From contig NZ_CP013655.1 of the NCBI RefSeq assembly GCF_001465345.1, forward strand, positions 1,439,349 to 1,503,348: a stretch of 64,000 nucleotides of DNA, written 5' to 3'. The notes beneath the pieces are model-generated. The model saw only the letters and a list, made by a program, of their open reading frames with translations. It was not told the origin of the DNA and did no database searches. Positions 18,975-28,155 of this stretch are shown in pieces. Source of the stretch: Enterococcus rotai. GTDB taxonomy: Bacteria; Bacillota; Bacilli; Lactobacillales; Enterococcaceae. Positions within the stretch are counted from its first letter, which is position 1; every line of letters begins with the position of its first letter. A program made the position numbers and the translations under genes.

Positions 18975-19982
18975 TCATTTCTCTACTGCGTTTTCCTCTT
19001 CAGAAAGCGTAGCAGAAATCTTTTTATGCAGCGTCCACACATCCTGACCTAAATTACTCATAATCGTAATAGTTCGATTCACCGATTGATCATAAGAAGA
19101 AATAAATGAAACACCTGGATCTTGCCCTTGCATGTAGGGAAAAGCATGTTCGTTACTTTTAGCAATCCAAAAGCCATAGCCATAATAATCAGATGCTTGC
19201 ATTGTTTGCATTAATTCGACAGCTTGTTTCGTGATGATTTTTCCGCTAAACAAGGTCTGCCAAAAACGATCAAGATCTTTTAGCGTTGTAAAACACCCTC
19301 CAGCACCAGTTCCTTTAGCATCGATACTATAAATATTCGTATAATATTCTGCTGTTTTTTCATCATAGATATAAGCATTCGCTACATTTGCCGGCAGACG
19401 ATCTAAGGCGAAATAACCAGTTGAATGCATACCTGCTGGTTCAAAAATTACTTGTTTTAAGTAACGGTCAAAATCTTGGCCAGTAAGCTCTTCGATGATC
19501 ATGGCTAAAATGACATAACCTGTATTGTTGTACTGGAATGTTTTGCCAGGAATAGACGTCATTTTTTTATCAATGAATAAAGGCAGAAGATCGCCATTTT
19601 TCCGTATGTTGTAATTTGGAAAATCTGTCCATAATTCACTATAGTCGCTGAGGACTTCTTCATCATAATAATCACCGATTCCAGATGTGTGATTCAATAA
19701 TTGATGGATAGTGACACTAGAATCGATATTCGGTAGTTTCGTTGAAAGAATTTGGTCGATGGGGTGATCGATTCCAATATTCTGTTCTTCAATTAATTTC
19801 ATGATTGCCACAGCAATGAAAGTTTTTCCGCCAGATGCGGTACCGAAAATAGTGTCTACATTGTTCTTTATTTTGTTGGGCAAGTCTCGGTAACCATAAG
19901 CTTCAACTAATAATGGATCTGAATTGGATCTGATATTGACAAAACCACTGAAATCAGCTGAAATAAGTTGTTTTAAGTTCAT
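18975..19982 (-). CDS. Serine hydrolase, beta-lactamase fold (tandem partner)
   Basis: 335 residues from the ATG at 19982, which has AAAGGAG 8 bases upstream; a TTG two codons earlier is less likely. The SxxK motif is SGGK within GTASGGKTF near residue 50, and YNNTGY follows around 155. No signal peptide or membrane segment is seen. It is the first gene of a two-gene minus-strand unit with a distant relative. The paired arrangement suggests duplication followed by divergence, although sequence identity between the two is low outside the motifs. The function is inferred only at fold level. Confidence 0.82.
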   Translation of the reverse strand: MNLKQLISADFSGFVNIRSNSDPLLVEAYGYRDLPNKIKNNVDTIFGTASGGKTFIAVAIMKLIEEQNIGIDHPIDQILSTKLPNIDSSVTIHQLLNHTSGIGDYYDEEVLSDYSELWTDFPNYNIRKNGDLLPLFIDKKMTSIPGKTFQYNNTGYVILAMIIEELTGQDFDRYLKQVIFEPAGMHSTGYFALDRLPANVANAYIYDEKTAEYYTNIYSIDAKGTGAGGCFTTLKDLDRFWQTLFSGKIITKQAVELMQTMQASDYYGYGFWIAKSNEHAFPYMQGQDPGVSFISSYDQSVNRTITIMSNLGQDVWTLHKKISATLSEEENAVEK

Positions 19983-20167
19983 GAGCAAAGCTCCTTTAGT
20001 TAGAATTTGTCTCTATTATAACAATCTTATCATTAATTGATTGGCTGATGTTCAGTTTTTTTAGCTTTCTAGAAAAATGTTTCGGTATTGAAATGGGCGT
20101 TAGGTCTGTGCTACCATGAAAAGGATGTGAAATAAATTATAGTAAATTGAAAGGAAGTGACCAGCGG

Positions 20168-20236
20168 ATGAATACATACAACTTAATATTGATCATGCTC
20201 CCGCCGCTTCCCGGAATTCGATGTTTTTTTTCATAA
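20168..20236 (+). CDS. Putative 22-residue leader peptide before the MFS gene
   Basis: An ATG with AAAGGAAGTGA upstream opens a 22-codon frame. It contains LIMLPPLPGIRCFF, with a Pro-Pro-Leu-Pro stretch likely to slow ribosomes, and stops 10 bases before a perfect stem-loop that precedes the ribosome site of the exporter gene. This layout (short ORF, hairpin, resistance-type gene) is that of translational attenuators. The coding status is inferred. Confidence 0.5.
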   Translation: MNTYNLILIMLPPLPGIRCFFS

Positions 20237-20245
20237 ACTATCTGA

Positions 20246-20267
20246 TTTCACAGATAAGTCTGTGAAA
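20246..20267 (+). promoter_or_regulatory. Stem-loop between leader peptide and MFS gene
   Basis: Nine-base arms TTTCACAGA and TCTGTGAAA pair perfectly around a TAAG loop. No T-run follows, so it is not a terminator. GGAGG of the next gene begins 8 bases after it. It could be a protein operator or part of an attenuator. Confidence 0.6.
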
Positions 20268-20288
20268 CCTTAAATGGAGGAATTTCTT

Positions 20289-21482
20289 TTGAAAAAAAGC
20301 ATCGAAACTCGTGTACCATCTTTATTATTATTGATTGTTTTAGTTGGATTTCCACAAATCAGTGAAACAATTTTTACACCATCATTACCAGATATTGCCC
20401 ATGATTTTCAAGCATCTATGGCAACGGTTCAATTAACTTTGAGTATTTATTTTCTAGCTTTTGCGCTAGGTGTGTTCTTTTGGGGTTGGTTATCTGATTT
20501 TATTGGTCGACGCAAAGCTATGTTATATGGATTAGTATTTTATGGCGTTGGTAGCTTTCTTTGTTTTCGTTCGGGCTCGGTTGAAGTACTATTATTTGCT
20601 CGATTTATTCAAGCATTTGGGGCCAGTACAGGGTCAGTTGTCACTCAAACGATATTGCGGGAAAGTTATTCCGGTAATCAGCGCCATACTTTATTTGCAC
20701 AAATTTCCGCAGCGCTTGCGTTTACTCCGGCGATAGGACCTTTGATTGGTGGACTCGTTGATCAATATTTGGGCTTTAGAGCTGTTTTCTTTGTATTAGT
20801 CTTGATGAGTGTGTTGGTTTTTTGTTATGCATTTTTACGCTTACCAGAAACGTTTGAGGTAAGCAAACAAGTACCAGTAAAATTAGTGCCGATCATCAGA
20901 CGTTTGTTAAGAAGTCCTAAAGTTTTAACTTATGGCTTTTTGATTGGGGCGATCAATGGCGTGCTGTTTAGTTATTATGCAGAAGCACCATTTATCTTCA
21001 TCGAGCAATTTCATTTATCAACAGCTATGTATGGTTTTTTAGGGATCGGTGTAGCTGGTGCTTCAATTTTAGGTTCGTTATTATCCAAACGCTTATTATC
21101 GATTTATCAGCCAGAAAAAATCATTTTACTCGGAATCAAAACCATGATGTTTGGGACCCTTTTTCTGCTGATTACCAGTATGGCAAATAACCTTCCAGAA
21201 TCGGTACAGTTTTGGCTGATGTTGATAGGGATCTTTATTTTGCTGACTGGAACGGGTATGGCATTACCTAATTGCCTTAGTTTAGCTTTGGTTGATTTTC
21301 AGGATGTGATTGGAAGTGCTGGAGCGATTTTTAGTTTAGGGTATTATTTGTTAGTAAGCTTATTCACGTTTGGTATGAGTAAACTGCATAATGGCACATT
21401 GCTAGCGATGCCGCTCTATTTTCTAATTATTGGTGTTCTGATGTTTCTTTTAGCACGAAAATTCTTGATTTCAACTAAATAA
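20289..21482 (+). CDS. MFS multidrug exporter, Bcr/CflA type
   Basis: About 397 residues with 12 hydrophobic segments. The loop after helix 2 reads GWLSDFIGRRKAMLYG, the MFS A-motif. The helix-5 region has FTPAIGPLIGGLVDQYLGFRAVF, the antiporter C-motif of 12-helix drug exporters of the Bcr/CflA group. An ATG at 20274 overlaps its own GGAGG (20276-20280). The TTG at 20289 is 8 bases from that GGAGG, so I place the start there (MKKSIETRVPS). A leader peptide and stem-loop directly upstream suggest inducible translation. The drug substrate cannot be read from the sequence. Confidence 0.85.
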   Translation: MKKSIETRVPSLLLLIVLVGFPQISETIFTPSLPDIAHDFQASMATVQLTLSIYFLAFALGVFFWGWLSDFIGRRKAMLYGLVFYGVGSFLCFRSGSVEVLLFARFIQAFGASTGSVVTQTILRESYSGNQRHTLFAQISAALAFTPAIGPLIGGLVDQYLGFRAVFFVLVLMSVLVFCYAFLRLPETFEVSKQVPVKLVPIIRRLLRSPKVLTYGFLIGAINGVLFSYYAEAPFIFIEQFHLSTAMYGFLGIGVAGASILGSLLSKRLLSIYQPEKIILLGIKTMMFGTLFLLITSMANNLPESVQFWLMLIGIFILLTGTGMALPNCLSLALVDFQDVIGSAGAIFSLGYYLLVSLFTFGMSKLHNGTLLAMPLYFLIIGVLMFLLARKFLISTK

Positions 21483-21592
21483 GTACAATTTGACCAACAA
21501 GAACTATCTGCGTAAAAATGCGTGGATAGTTTTTGAGTAAGTGTTTCTTTTGATATCAGAATTGGTGCAGAAACAAGTAAGGAGCGAGTTGG

Positions 21593-22501
21593 GTGAGAGA
21601 GATTTTATTACAAGCAATTGGTTTTTGTTTTGTGATTTTTTTAGGTTACTTGATGAAACGAATTGGCTTATTGAGTAAAGCGGATGGTGGAACACTAGCT
21701 ATTATTATCGTTAATATTACGTTGCCTGCAACGGTGATTGTTAGTTTAGCTAGTGTGAGTGTTTCGGGAACGTTATTTTTCTTATTAGCGATGGGGATTA
21801 TTTTGAATATTTTTGTGATTTTGATTGGTGGACAAATAAGTAAAAAACGCTCTACTTTAGAACGGAAATTTCAAATGTACTCAATGTCAGGGTATAATGT
21901 CGGGAATTTTAGTTTACCCTTTATTCAAGGCTTTTATCCTTTAGCAGTGCCGTTTCTGTTGATGTTTGATATCGGAAATAGTGTTATGTTAACTGGCGGG
22001 ACCACCGTGTTGATTGATAAAATAGTTGGTTCTAAAGAAGAGACGACTTTCAAGCAGATTATTTTATCTTTGTTTAAATCGCCCCCGTTTACAGCCTATA
22101 TGGTGATGTTAGTACTGAGAACTGTCCAGGTTGGATTGCCAGTTGAGTTGTTAGGTATCTTAGAAATGATTGCCAAAGCAAATGGTTTTTTATCCATGTT
22201 TATGCTCGGGCTATATCTTGAATTAAGGTTGCCGAAAAAAGCGATGCATTTAGTGAAAGAAGTATTGGCTTGGCGTTATTTGTGTGGAGCGGCTTTTGCG
22301 TTGCTGTTTGCTTTTGTGATTCCTTTAGATCCGTTATTGCGAATTGTTTTGGTTGTATTGAGTGTAGCACCAATGCCAACTTTCTCGGTGATCAATAGTG
22401 TTAAAGCTGGGATGCCTGAAGAAACAGTTGGCTTTACGTCATCTGCAAGTATTCTGATCAGTTTAGTCTTGATGACGGTCATCATGATGTTGATGGGCTA
22501 A
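21593..22501 (+). CDS. AEC-family transporter (auxin efflux carrier/malate permease-like)
   Basis: 302 residues with about ten hydrophobic segments split into two halves, as in the AEC family. Typical blocks include an N-terminal GYLMKRIGLLSK, a mid-protein YNVGNFSLPF and a C-terminal PMPTFSVINSVKAGMPEE. Members transport organic acids such as malate or are uncharacterised. The start is GTG at 21593 with AAGGAG 8 bases upstream. It is a single gene ending at a shared bidirectional terminator with murE. The substrate is unknown. Confidence 0.82.
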   Translation: MREILLQAIGFCFVIFLGYLMKRIGLLSKADGGTLAIIIVNITLPATVIVSLASVSVSGTLFFLLAMGIILNIFVILIGGQISKKRSTLERKFQMYSMSGYNVGNFSLPFIQGFYPLAVPFLLMFDIGNSVMLTGGTTVLIDKIVGSKEETTFKQIILSLFKSPPFTAYMVMLVLRTVQVGLPVELLGILEMIAKANGFLSMFMLGLYLELRLPKKAMHLVKEVLAWRYLCGAAFALLFAFVIPLDPLLRIVLVVLSVAPMPTFSVINSVKAGMPEETVGFTSSASILISLVLMTVIMMLMG

Positions 22502-22504
22502 AGA

Positions 22505-22545
22505 TAAAAAAGAGTAGGGAGATTTCTCTCCTTACTCTTTTTATG
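22505..22545. terminator. Bidirectional terminator between the AEC gene and murE
   Basis: GAGTAGGGAGA (22512-22522) pairs with TCTCCTTACTC (22527-22537). A-run upstream and T-run downstream let it work on both strands. Confidence 0.85.
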
Positions 22546-24058
22546 CTAAGATCAGTCGTTCTGCGATATAAAAATCGCCTTCATAAGGTGTATCTTCACC
22601 GCCGACTTTTTGATATAAGTCAGCACCTTTACCAGCTAAAACAACAGCATCCTCAGTTTTACTCATAGCTAAAGCTGCTGCGATTGCTTCAGTGCGGTCA
22701 GCCACGATTTCAACAGGAATATCTGCAGTAATATAAGATTGGATCTCTTCACAAATCGTGATCGGATCTTCATCAGCTGGATCATCAGTCGTTAATATAG
22801 CAACATCAGCCAGTTCAGATAAAACTATCCCAAAATCTTTTCGTCTGGAAATCGCTTTGTTACCTGTACTTCCAATCACAACAAGTAATCGACCGTTAGG
22901 ATGTTCTGCTTTGACAAAAGTCAAAAGGTTCTTTAAACTATCATAATTGTGTGCATAATCGACATAGATTTTTGCACCATTTTTATTTGTCAATAATTCC
23001 ATGCGACCAGGAACGGTTGTTTCTTTGATTCCTTGTTGACAATCATTACGAGAAGCACCGACTAAGGCACTGGCTAAAGCCGCACTTAAGGCATTCCCTT
23101 TATTGAAGTCACCACCTAAACGTAAGTGATACTCACCAGAAATTGCTAATGAATCAACCGTTGCTTCGATAGAAAAAGCGAGAGAATCATCTGCTGATGT
23201 TTGATAGATATAATCTGTATCGGCTGATGAGTGACTACCATAGACGATGTAAGGAACGTCATGCAATTCTGCTGTTTCTTTCAATAGCTGAAAATGGTCT
23301 GATTCGTGATTTAAAATTATTGTTTTAGCATGCTTGATCAGTTGGCGTTTGCAATAAAAATAATCATCAAATGTCGGATGTTCGATTGGACTAATATGAT
23401 CGGGCGTGATATTTAGAAAAATGCCAACATCAAAAAACAGGCCATACACGCGATTTGTTTTATAGGCTTGGGAGGATACTTCCATAATAAAGTGGCTCAT
23501 ATTATTTTGAACCGCCTCTGCCATCATGCGATAAAGATCAAGAGATTCAGGTGTTGTTAAATGTGATTTAAAAAAAGTCTGGCCATCCAAAGTGGAATTC
23601 ATGGTGGAGAGCATCGCTGTTTTTTTGTTCGTTGCCTGATCTAAAATAAATTTTGTGAAGTAAGCGGCAGTTGTTTTCCCTTTAGTACCAGTAAAACCAA
23701 TTAGTTTTAGTTTATTTTGTGGATAGTCATAAAAAGCCATACTTAAAACGGCCATTGCTTTTTTGATGTCTGTTACGATGATTCCTAATGCTGCTGGGAC
23801 GTCATAAGGTTGTTCGGCTACATAAACCTCAAGACCAGCCGTAACCGCTTTTTCTAAATAAACAGACTTGAAATTCATTCCCTTACAGAAAAAAAGTGTG
23901 TCTGCATCAACAGTACGAGAATCATAAGACAGGGCAGTAAATGGTTTATCCTGAAACGAAGCAGGTAAGTCCAAAGACCAACTGTCTGCTGCAATAAATT
24001 CTTTTAAAAGATGTTCTTTAAGTAAACATTCACGGATTTTTTTTAAAGAAATAGTCAT
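22541..24058 (-). CDS. murE: UDP-N-acetylmuramoyl-tripeptide synthetase (L-lysine-adding)
   Basis: 505 residues from the second of two adjacent ATGs (24058), 7 bases from GGAGG; the first ATG is only 4 bases away. Mur ligase features are in order: N-terminal UDP-binding domain with ALSYDSR, the ATP-binding GFTGTKGKTTAAYF, NITPDHIS, then YVDYAHNYDSL and the C-terminal domain. At the amino-acid selecting site it has DDPADEDP rather than the DNPR of diaminopimelate enzymes, so it should add L-lysine to UDP-MurNAc-L-Ala-D-Glu, as expected for enterococcal peptidoglycan. It faces the flippase gene divergently across 450 bases. Confidence 0.93.
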   Translation of the reverse strand: MTISLKKIRECLLKEHLLKEFIAADSWSLDLPASFQDKPFTALSYDSRTVDADTLFFCKGMNFKSVYLEKAVTAGLEVYVAEQPYDVPAALGIIVTDIKKAMAVLSMAFYDYPQNKLKLIGFTGTKGKTTAAYFTKFILDQATNKKTAMLSTMNSTLDGQTFFKSHLTTPESLDLYRMMAEAVQNNMSHFIMEVSSQAYKTNRVYGLFFDVGIFLNITPDHISPIEHPTFDDYFYCKRQLIKHAKTIILNHESDHFQLLKETAELHDVPYIVYGSHSSADTDYIYQTSADDSLAFSIEATVDSLAISGEYHLRLGGDFNKGNALSAALASALVGASRNDCQQGIKETTVPGRMELLTNKNGAKIYVDYAHNYDSLKNLLTFVKAEHPNGRLLVVIGSTGNKAISRRKDFGIVLSELADVAILTTDDPADEDPITICEEIQSYITADIPVEIVADRTEAIAAALAMSKTEDAVVLAGKGADLYQKVGGEDTPYEGDFYIAERLILA

Positions 24059-24516
24059 CATTATGCCTCCAAGCGGTAGTTAAAACCTGAATGTAAGGTT
24101 TTGTGGATAGAAACTTTAGAAATTCATCATACAATTTAAACGGCAAAACTTCAAGACGCTTGCTGATAGATGGAAAAAGTGCTAAGAAAAATTTTAATCA
24201 AGGAATGAATTTTTTGTCGTAAGTATTTATTTAAAATAACAAAAAGATGATAGGTATAATTTAGTGAAATAAAAAAATAAATATAAATAACGAGTGATAT
24301 TTAGTGCTTTGAATGCCTAATATAAAATAAAAAAGAATAGATATAAATTGAGTGTTTATTTGGTTTTTAGATAATTTAAAAATGATCGTCACTATTTTTT
24401 TTCAAAATCTGAGAGGAAACTATAAATAAGTTAATTTATTCGAGAAAGTCGTTGCATATACTTGGTTTAACAATTAAAATAAAGAAAGCATGTTCAAAGA
24501 AAGATGGAGGAGTTAA
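24059..24516. other. Divergent intergenic region of murE and the flippase gene
   Basis: About 450 very AT-rich bases. A good promoter for the flippase is visible: TTGCAT (24452-24457), 17-base spacer, TAAAAT (24475-24480), followed by GGAGG before the ATG. Nothing else is recognised in the rest. Confidence 0.6.
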
Positions 24517-26166
24517 ATGATAAATCAACCAAATCCTGCTGATCAACCGATCTTGACTAACCAAGAGAAAATGGTTAAAGGGTCTGCTTGGATGACAGCT
24601 AGTAATATAATTTCTCGTTTATTGGGTGCGGTCTATATTATCCCATGGTACGCATGGATGGGGAGTCACGCCAATGAAGCGAATAGTTTGTCTTCAATGG
24701 GTTACACGGTATATGCGCTCTTTTTATTAATCTCTACAGCAGGAATTCCTGCAGCAATTGCTAAACAAACTTCTTATTACAATTCATTAAATGAATATAA
24801 GATCAGCCGCCAACTCTTTTATAAGGCACTTCAGCTGATGGCTATTTTAGGAGCGATTTTTGCGATCGTGATGTATTTGGCTTCTCCTCTTTTAGCACAG
24901 TGGTCTGGCGGTGGCGAAGAACTGATTCCAACAATGCGGTCATTAAGTTTAGCCGTACTGATTTTTCCATGTATGAGTGTCGTTCGCGGTTATTTCCAAG
25001 GAAACCAAGATATGATGCCTTATGCGTTATCACAAATCGTTGAACAAGTAGCACGTGTTTTCTACATGTTGCTGACAGCATTTATCATCATGAAAGTTTT
25101 TGAAGGAAACTATGTTGATGCTGTAACACAATCAACATTAGCAGCATTTGTGGGGATGTTGGCAAGTCTTGTCGTTTTATTTTATTATTTCCATAAACAA
25201 AAACCGATGTTTGATTATCTCGCGGCTCATAGTGCGAATGAACATCAAGCCTCAACACGCGATTTGTTAACTGAGACCTTAAAAGAAGCACTTCCTTTCA
25301 TCATCGTAGGTTCAGGTGTGACTGTGTTTAAATTAGTTGATCAGTTTACATTTTCTAATTTTATGAATACATTTACAACCTATTCAGGAAGTCAATTGCG
25401 TACCTTGTTTGCGATCTTTAATGCAAATCCAGACAAACTGACAATGGTCGTGATTGCGTTAGCAACGTCTATCTCAGCTACGGGGTTACCGTTGATCACT
25501 GAAGCGATCACTTTGAAGAAATATAGAGATTTATCAAAATTAATCAGCAATAACTTACAGTTATTTATGTTTGTGATGTTGCCAGCGACATTTGGTATGA
25601 TCGTGTTGGCAAAACCACTTTATACAATGTTTTACGCTCCAGATGCTTTAGGTGTATCCGTCTTGATCCAAGCCTGTTTTGCAGGTTTATTTATGGGATT
25701 ATACATGCTATCTTCAACGATGTTGATGGGGATGTATGAAAATAAAGCTGCAATCAAATATTTTGGTTTAGGGCTAGCATTAAAATTGATCGTTCAATAT
25801 CCAAGCGTGCGACTTTTTGAAGTATATGGTCCATTGATTGCTACTATGATTGGTTTCACCCTTTCTTGTGTGTTGATCATGAGAAAAATCAAAAAGGTCA
25901 GTCACTTTAACTTTGGCTTGACTTTACGACGTGGTCTATTGATTTTCTTGATTACATTAATCATGATGATCGGGGCAATTATTATGAGACAGTTCTTGTA
26001 TCTATTTTTAGATCCAACACGTAAATTCCAATCGTTTGTGATCATCATGATCGTAGCCTCGTTTGGCGGAGCGATTTATGGTTATATCACATTAAAACTA
26101 CGCTTAGCTGATAAATTGCTAGGAGCTAGTGTTGGTAAAATTCGTCGTAAATTGAAAATAAAATAG
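24517..26166 (+). CDS. MOP-superfamily lipid flippase (YtgP/MurJ type)
   Basis: 549 residues with about 14 hydrophobic segments. The start, KMVKGSAWMTASNIISRLLGAVYIIPWY, and the conserved VVRGYFQGNQDMMPYALSQIVEQVARV are signatures of the SpoVB/YtgP branch of polysaccharide flippases. Its members act as lipid II flippases (functional MurJ/Amj equivalents) in Firmicutes. The likely job is moving lipid-linked peptidoglycan precursor to the outer face, which fits the divergent murE neighbour. GGAGG precedes the ATG. Which of several paralogues in the genome is the essential MurJ cannot be told from here. Confidence 0.87.
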   Translation: MINQPNPADQPILTNQEKMVKGSAWMTASNIISRLLGAVYIIPWYAWMGSHANEANSLSSMGYTVYALFLLISTAGIPAAIAKQTSYYNSLNEYKISRQLFYKALQLMAILGAIFAIVMYLASPLLAQWSGGGEELIPTMRSLSLAVLIFPCMSVVRGYFQGNQDMMPYALSQIVEQVARVFYMLLTAFIIMKVFEGNYVDAVTQSTLAAFVGMLASLVVLFYYFHKQKPMFDYLAAHSANEHQASTRDLLTETLKEALPFIIVGSGVTVFKLVDQFTFSNFMNTFTTYSGSQLRTLFAIFNANPDKLTMVVIALATSISATGLPLITEAITLKKYRDLSKLISNNLQLFMFVMLPATFGMIVLAKPLYTMFYAPDALGVSVLIQACFAGLFMGLYMLSSTMLMGMYENKAAIKYFGLGLALKLIVQYPSVRLFEVYGPLIATMIGFTLSCVLIMRKIKKVSHFNFGLTLRRGLLIFLITLIMMIGAIIMRQFLYLFLDPTRKFQSFVIIMIVASFGGAIYGYITLKLRLADKLLGASVGKIRRKLKIK

Positions 26167-26178
26167 AATCAAGTAACG

Positions 26179-26205
26179 AGCGGGGCGTAATGCTCCGCTT
26201 TTACT
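26179..26205 (+). terminator. Terminator after the flippase gene
   Basis: AGCGGGGC (26179-26186) pairs with GCTCCGCT (26192-26199) and is followed by TTTTA, a short T-run. Confidence 0.65.
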
Positions 26206-26285
26206 CTATCTAGTTTTAAGAGCTAGCCTATTGGGAGAAAAGCTGAATTAACTCGTTCAGTTTTTAAATGGAGGAGAGAGAGTAT

Positions 26286-27008
26286 ATGCGTTTAGATAAA
26301 TTCCTTGCAGAAACAGGTGTTGGCAGCCGAAAAGAAGCCAAACAATTATTGAAAAAAGGGCTAGTAACAGTTAATGGCCAAGTTATCAAGGAGGCTAAAA
26401 CGCAAGTTGATGAAGTGCAAGATATCATTGTATTTTCTGGTGAAGAATTAACGTATCAAGAATATTACTACTATATGCTACATAAGCCGCAGGGCGTGAT
26501 TTCAGCAACTGAGGACAAGTGGGACCAAACTGTAGTGGACTTATTAAAAGATGAAGATTATCGGGAAGATTTATTTCCTGTTGGAAGGCTAGATAAGGAT
26601 ACGGAGGGCTTACTATTATTGACAAATGATGGTCAACTAGCACATCAACTGTTATCGCCAAAAAAGCATGTAGATAAAGAATACTTTGCAATTGTTCAAG
26701 GGATCGTAACAACTAATGATATTAGACAGTTTACGACAGGATTTGCGCTAACCAACAAGGAGTTGGTCAAACCAAGTGAGCTAATGATTGACTCTGTAAA
26801 TGAGGAAGAGGAACAATCAGAAATTCGTTTGATTATCCAAGAAGGGAAGTTTCATCAAGTAAAACGCATGTTTGAAGCTGTAGGTAAAAAAGTTATTTAT
26901 CTGAAACGATTGCGGATGGGGAATTTATGGCTAGATGAAGAACTAGAGCTTGGGGAATATCGAGCGTTGACCGAAAAAGAACTTGATGGATTAAAAATGA
27001 ATAAATAG
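26286..27008 (+). CDS. rsuA: 16S rRNA pseudouridine synthase, RsuA family
   Basis: 240 residues from ATG 26286 (MRLDKFLAETGVGSR, the canonical start); the ATG at 26268 overlaps the GGAGG and is not the start. An S4 RNA-binding domain (1-60, SRKEAKQLLKKGLVTVNG) precedes the catalytic domain with the active aspartate in GRLDKDTEGLLLLTNDG. HKPQGVIS and EGKFHQVKRMFEAVG complete the RsuA/RluB/E/F pattern. The length fits RsuA, which modifies U516 of 16S rRNA. It stands alone and ends at a hairpin terminator. Confidence 0.88.
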   Translation: MRLDKFLAETGVGSRKEAKQLLKKGLVTVNGQVIKEAKTQVDEVQDIIVFSGEELTYQEYYYYMLHKPQGVISATEDKWDQTVVDLLKDEDYREDLFPVGRLDKDTEGLLLLTNDGQLAHQLLSPKKHVDKEYFAIVQGIVTTNDIRQFTTGFALTNKELVKPSELMIDSVNEEEEQSEIRLIIQEGKFHQVKRMFEAVGKKVIYLKRLRMGNLWLDEELELGEYRALTEKELDGLKMNK

Positions 27009-27018
27009 ACGTTATACA

Positions 27019-27076
27019 AAATACAAGTGGGCGTGATTGCTGCGTGTTAAAGCAATCACAGTTGCTTGTATTTTCT
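27019..27076 (+). terminator. Terminator after rsuA
   Basis: Nested arms AATACAAG...CTTGTATT and GTGATTGCT...AGCAATCAC form a long stem followed by TTCTTT. Confidence 0.75.
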
Positions 27077-27109
27077 TTGACTAGTTTGCCAATACGGGTA
27101 TATACTTCA

Positions 27110-27127
27110 ATTGACTAACTAGTCAAT
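27110..27127 (+). promoter_or_regulatory. Palindromic operator over the promoter of the ABC-TetR operon
   Basis: ATTGACTAACTAGTCAAT is a perfect palindrome with 8-base arms and a 2-base centre. Its TTGACT doubles as a -35 element with TAACTA 17 bases downstream (27134-27139). A related half, TTGACTAG, lies at 27078. The third gene of the operon encodes a TetR regulator, so autoregulation through this site is likely. Confidence 0.65.
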
Positions 27128-27267
27128 ATTATCTAACTATGCGAGTTAACTCTTCGGAAAAAAGATAAAATCTGATTGTGGCAAAAAACGACACCCTCAT
27201 ATTTTCCTATTTTTCTTTCAGAGTTGGACGAACCCGTTACGCTTTTATATTGAGGAGGAATAATAAA

Positions 27268-28155
27268 ATGAATGCTATTGAGCTTAAAGGATTGACTAAA
27301 TTATATAAAAAACAAGCAGCCATCAATCAAGTAGACTTATCAGTAGAAAAAGGCGAAATCTACGGCTTTATCGGTCCGAATGGCGCGGGAAAATCAACTA
27401 CGATCAAAGCCATGCTGAATTTTATTTACCCTGATCAAGGAACGGCTACGCTACTTGGTTTGGATAGTATCAAAGATGCAAAAGAAATTCGTAAGCGGAC
27501 AGGATATGTTTCCAGTGATGTTCGTTTTTATCCTAATATGACAACGTTTGAGATACTTAAATATGTCGCTGAGCTTCACCAATTAAAAAACAGCAAACAG
27601 CAAATTGATTATTTTATAGAGTTGTTCGATATTGATGCCAAGAAAAAAATGTCTGAATTGTCATTAGGAAACAAGAAGAAAATCGCAATTACAGCGGGCA
27701 TTTTACCTAATCCAGAGCTGCTGATTCTAGATGAACCGACAAATGGGTTAGATCCACTGATGCAACATCGTTTATTTGAAGAGCTAGAAAAATACAATCA
27801 AAAAGGCATGACGATCTTTTTATCCAGCCACGATTTAAATGAAGTTCAGCAACACGCACATCGGGCCGCTTTTATTCGTGAAGGAAAGATCATCACAGTT
27901 CAAGATATTACAAAAGAAAAATCGCTAGGCAAAGTCATTACGCTAATTGGAGAACATATTCCTTTATCCTTGTTTGAAAAAATCGGAGCAGCGATTTTAA
28001 AACACCAAGGTAATGAAACCCGTTTATTTTACGAAGGCAAGTTACAAGAGATACTGCCATTGTTAGCTGATTCATCGATTCAGGATTTTACGATTACGAA
28101 TCCAGAATTAGAAGATCAATTTATGGCATTGTATGAGGGAGGAACAGTGAAATGA
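27268..28155 (+). CDS. ABC exporter, ATP-binding subunit
   Basis: 295 residues from ATG 27268, which follows GAGGAGG; codons upstream in the same frame run through the promoter region and are not coding. Walker A is GPNGAGKST (36-44), the signature is LSLGNKKKIAI, Walker B LLILDEPTNGLDP and the switch histidine is in LSSHDL. It belongs to the ABC-2/NatA-like export class, with a C-terminal extension typical of drug or antimicrobial-peptide exporters. It overlaps the permease gene by 4 bases (ATGA), so the two are translationally coupled. The substrate is unknown. Confidence 0.9.
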   Translation: MNAIELKGLTKLYKKQAAINQVDLSVEKGEIYGFIGPNGAGKSTTIKAMLNFIYPDQGTATLLGLDSIKDAKEIRKRTGYVSSDVRFYPNMTTFEILKYVAELHQLKNSKQQIDYFIELFDIDAKKKMSELSLGNKKKIAITAGILPNPELLILDEPTNGLDPLMQHRLFEELEKYNQKGMTIFLSSHDLNEVQQHAHRAAFIREGKIITVQDITKEKSLGKVITLIGEHIPLSLFEKIGAAILKHQGNETRLFYEGKLQEILPLLADSSIQDFTITNPELEDQFMALYEGGTVK

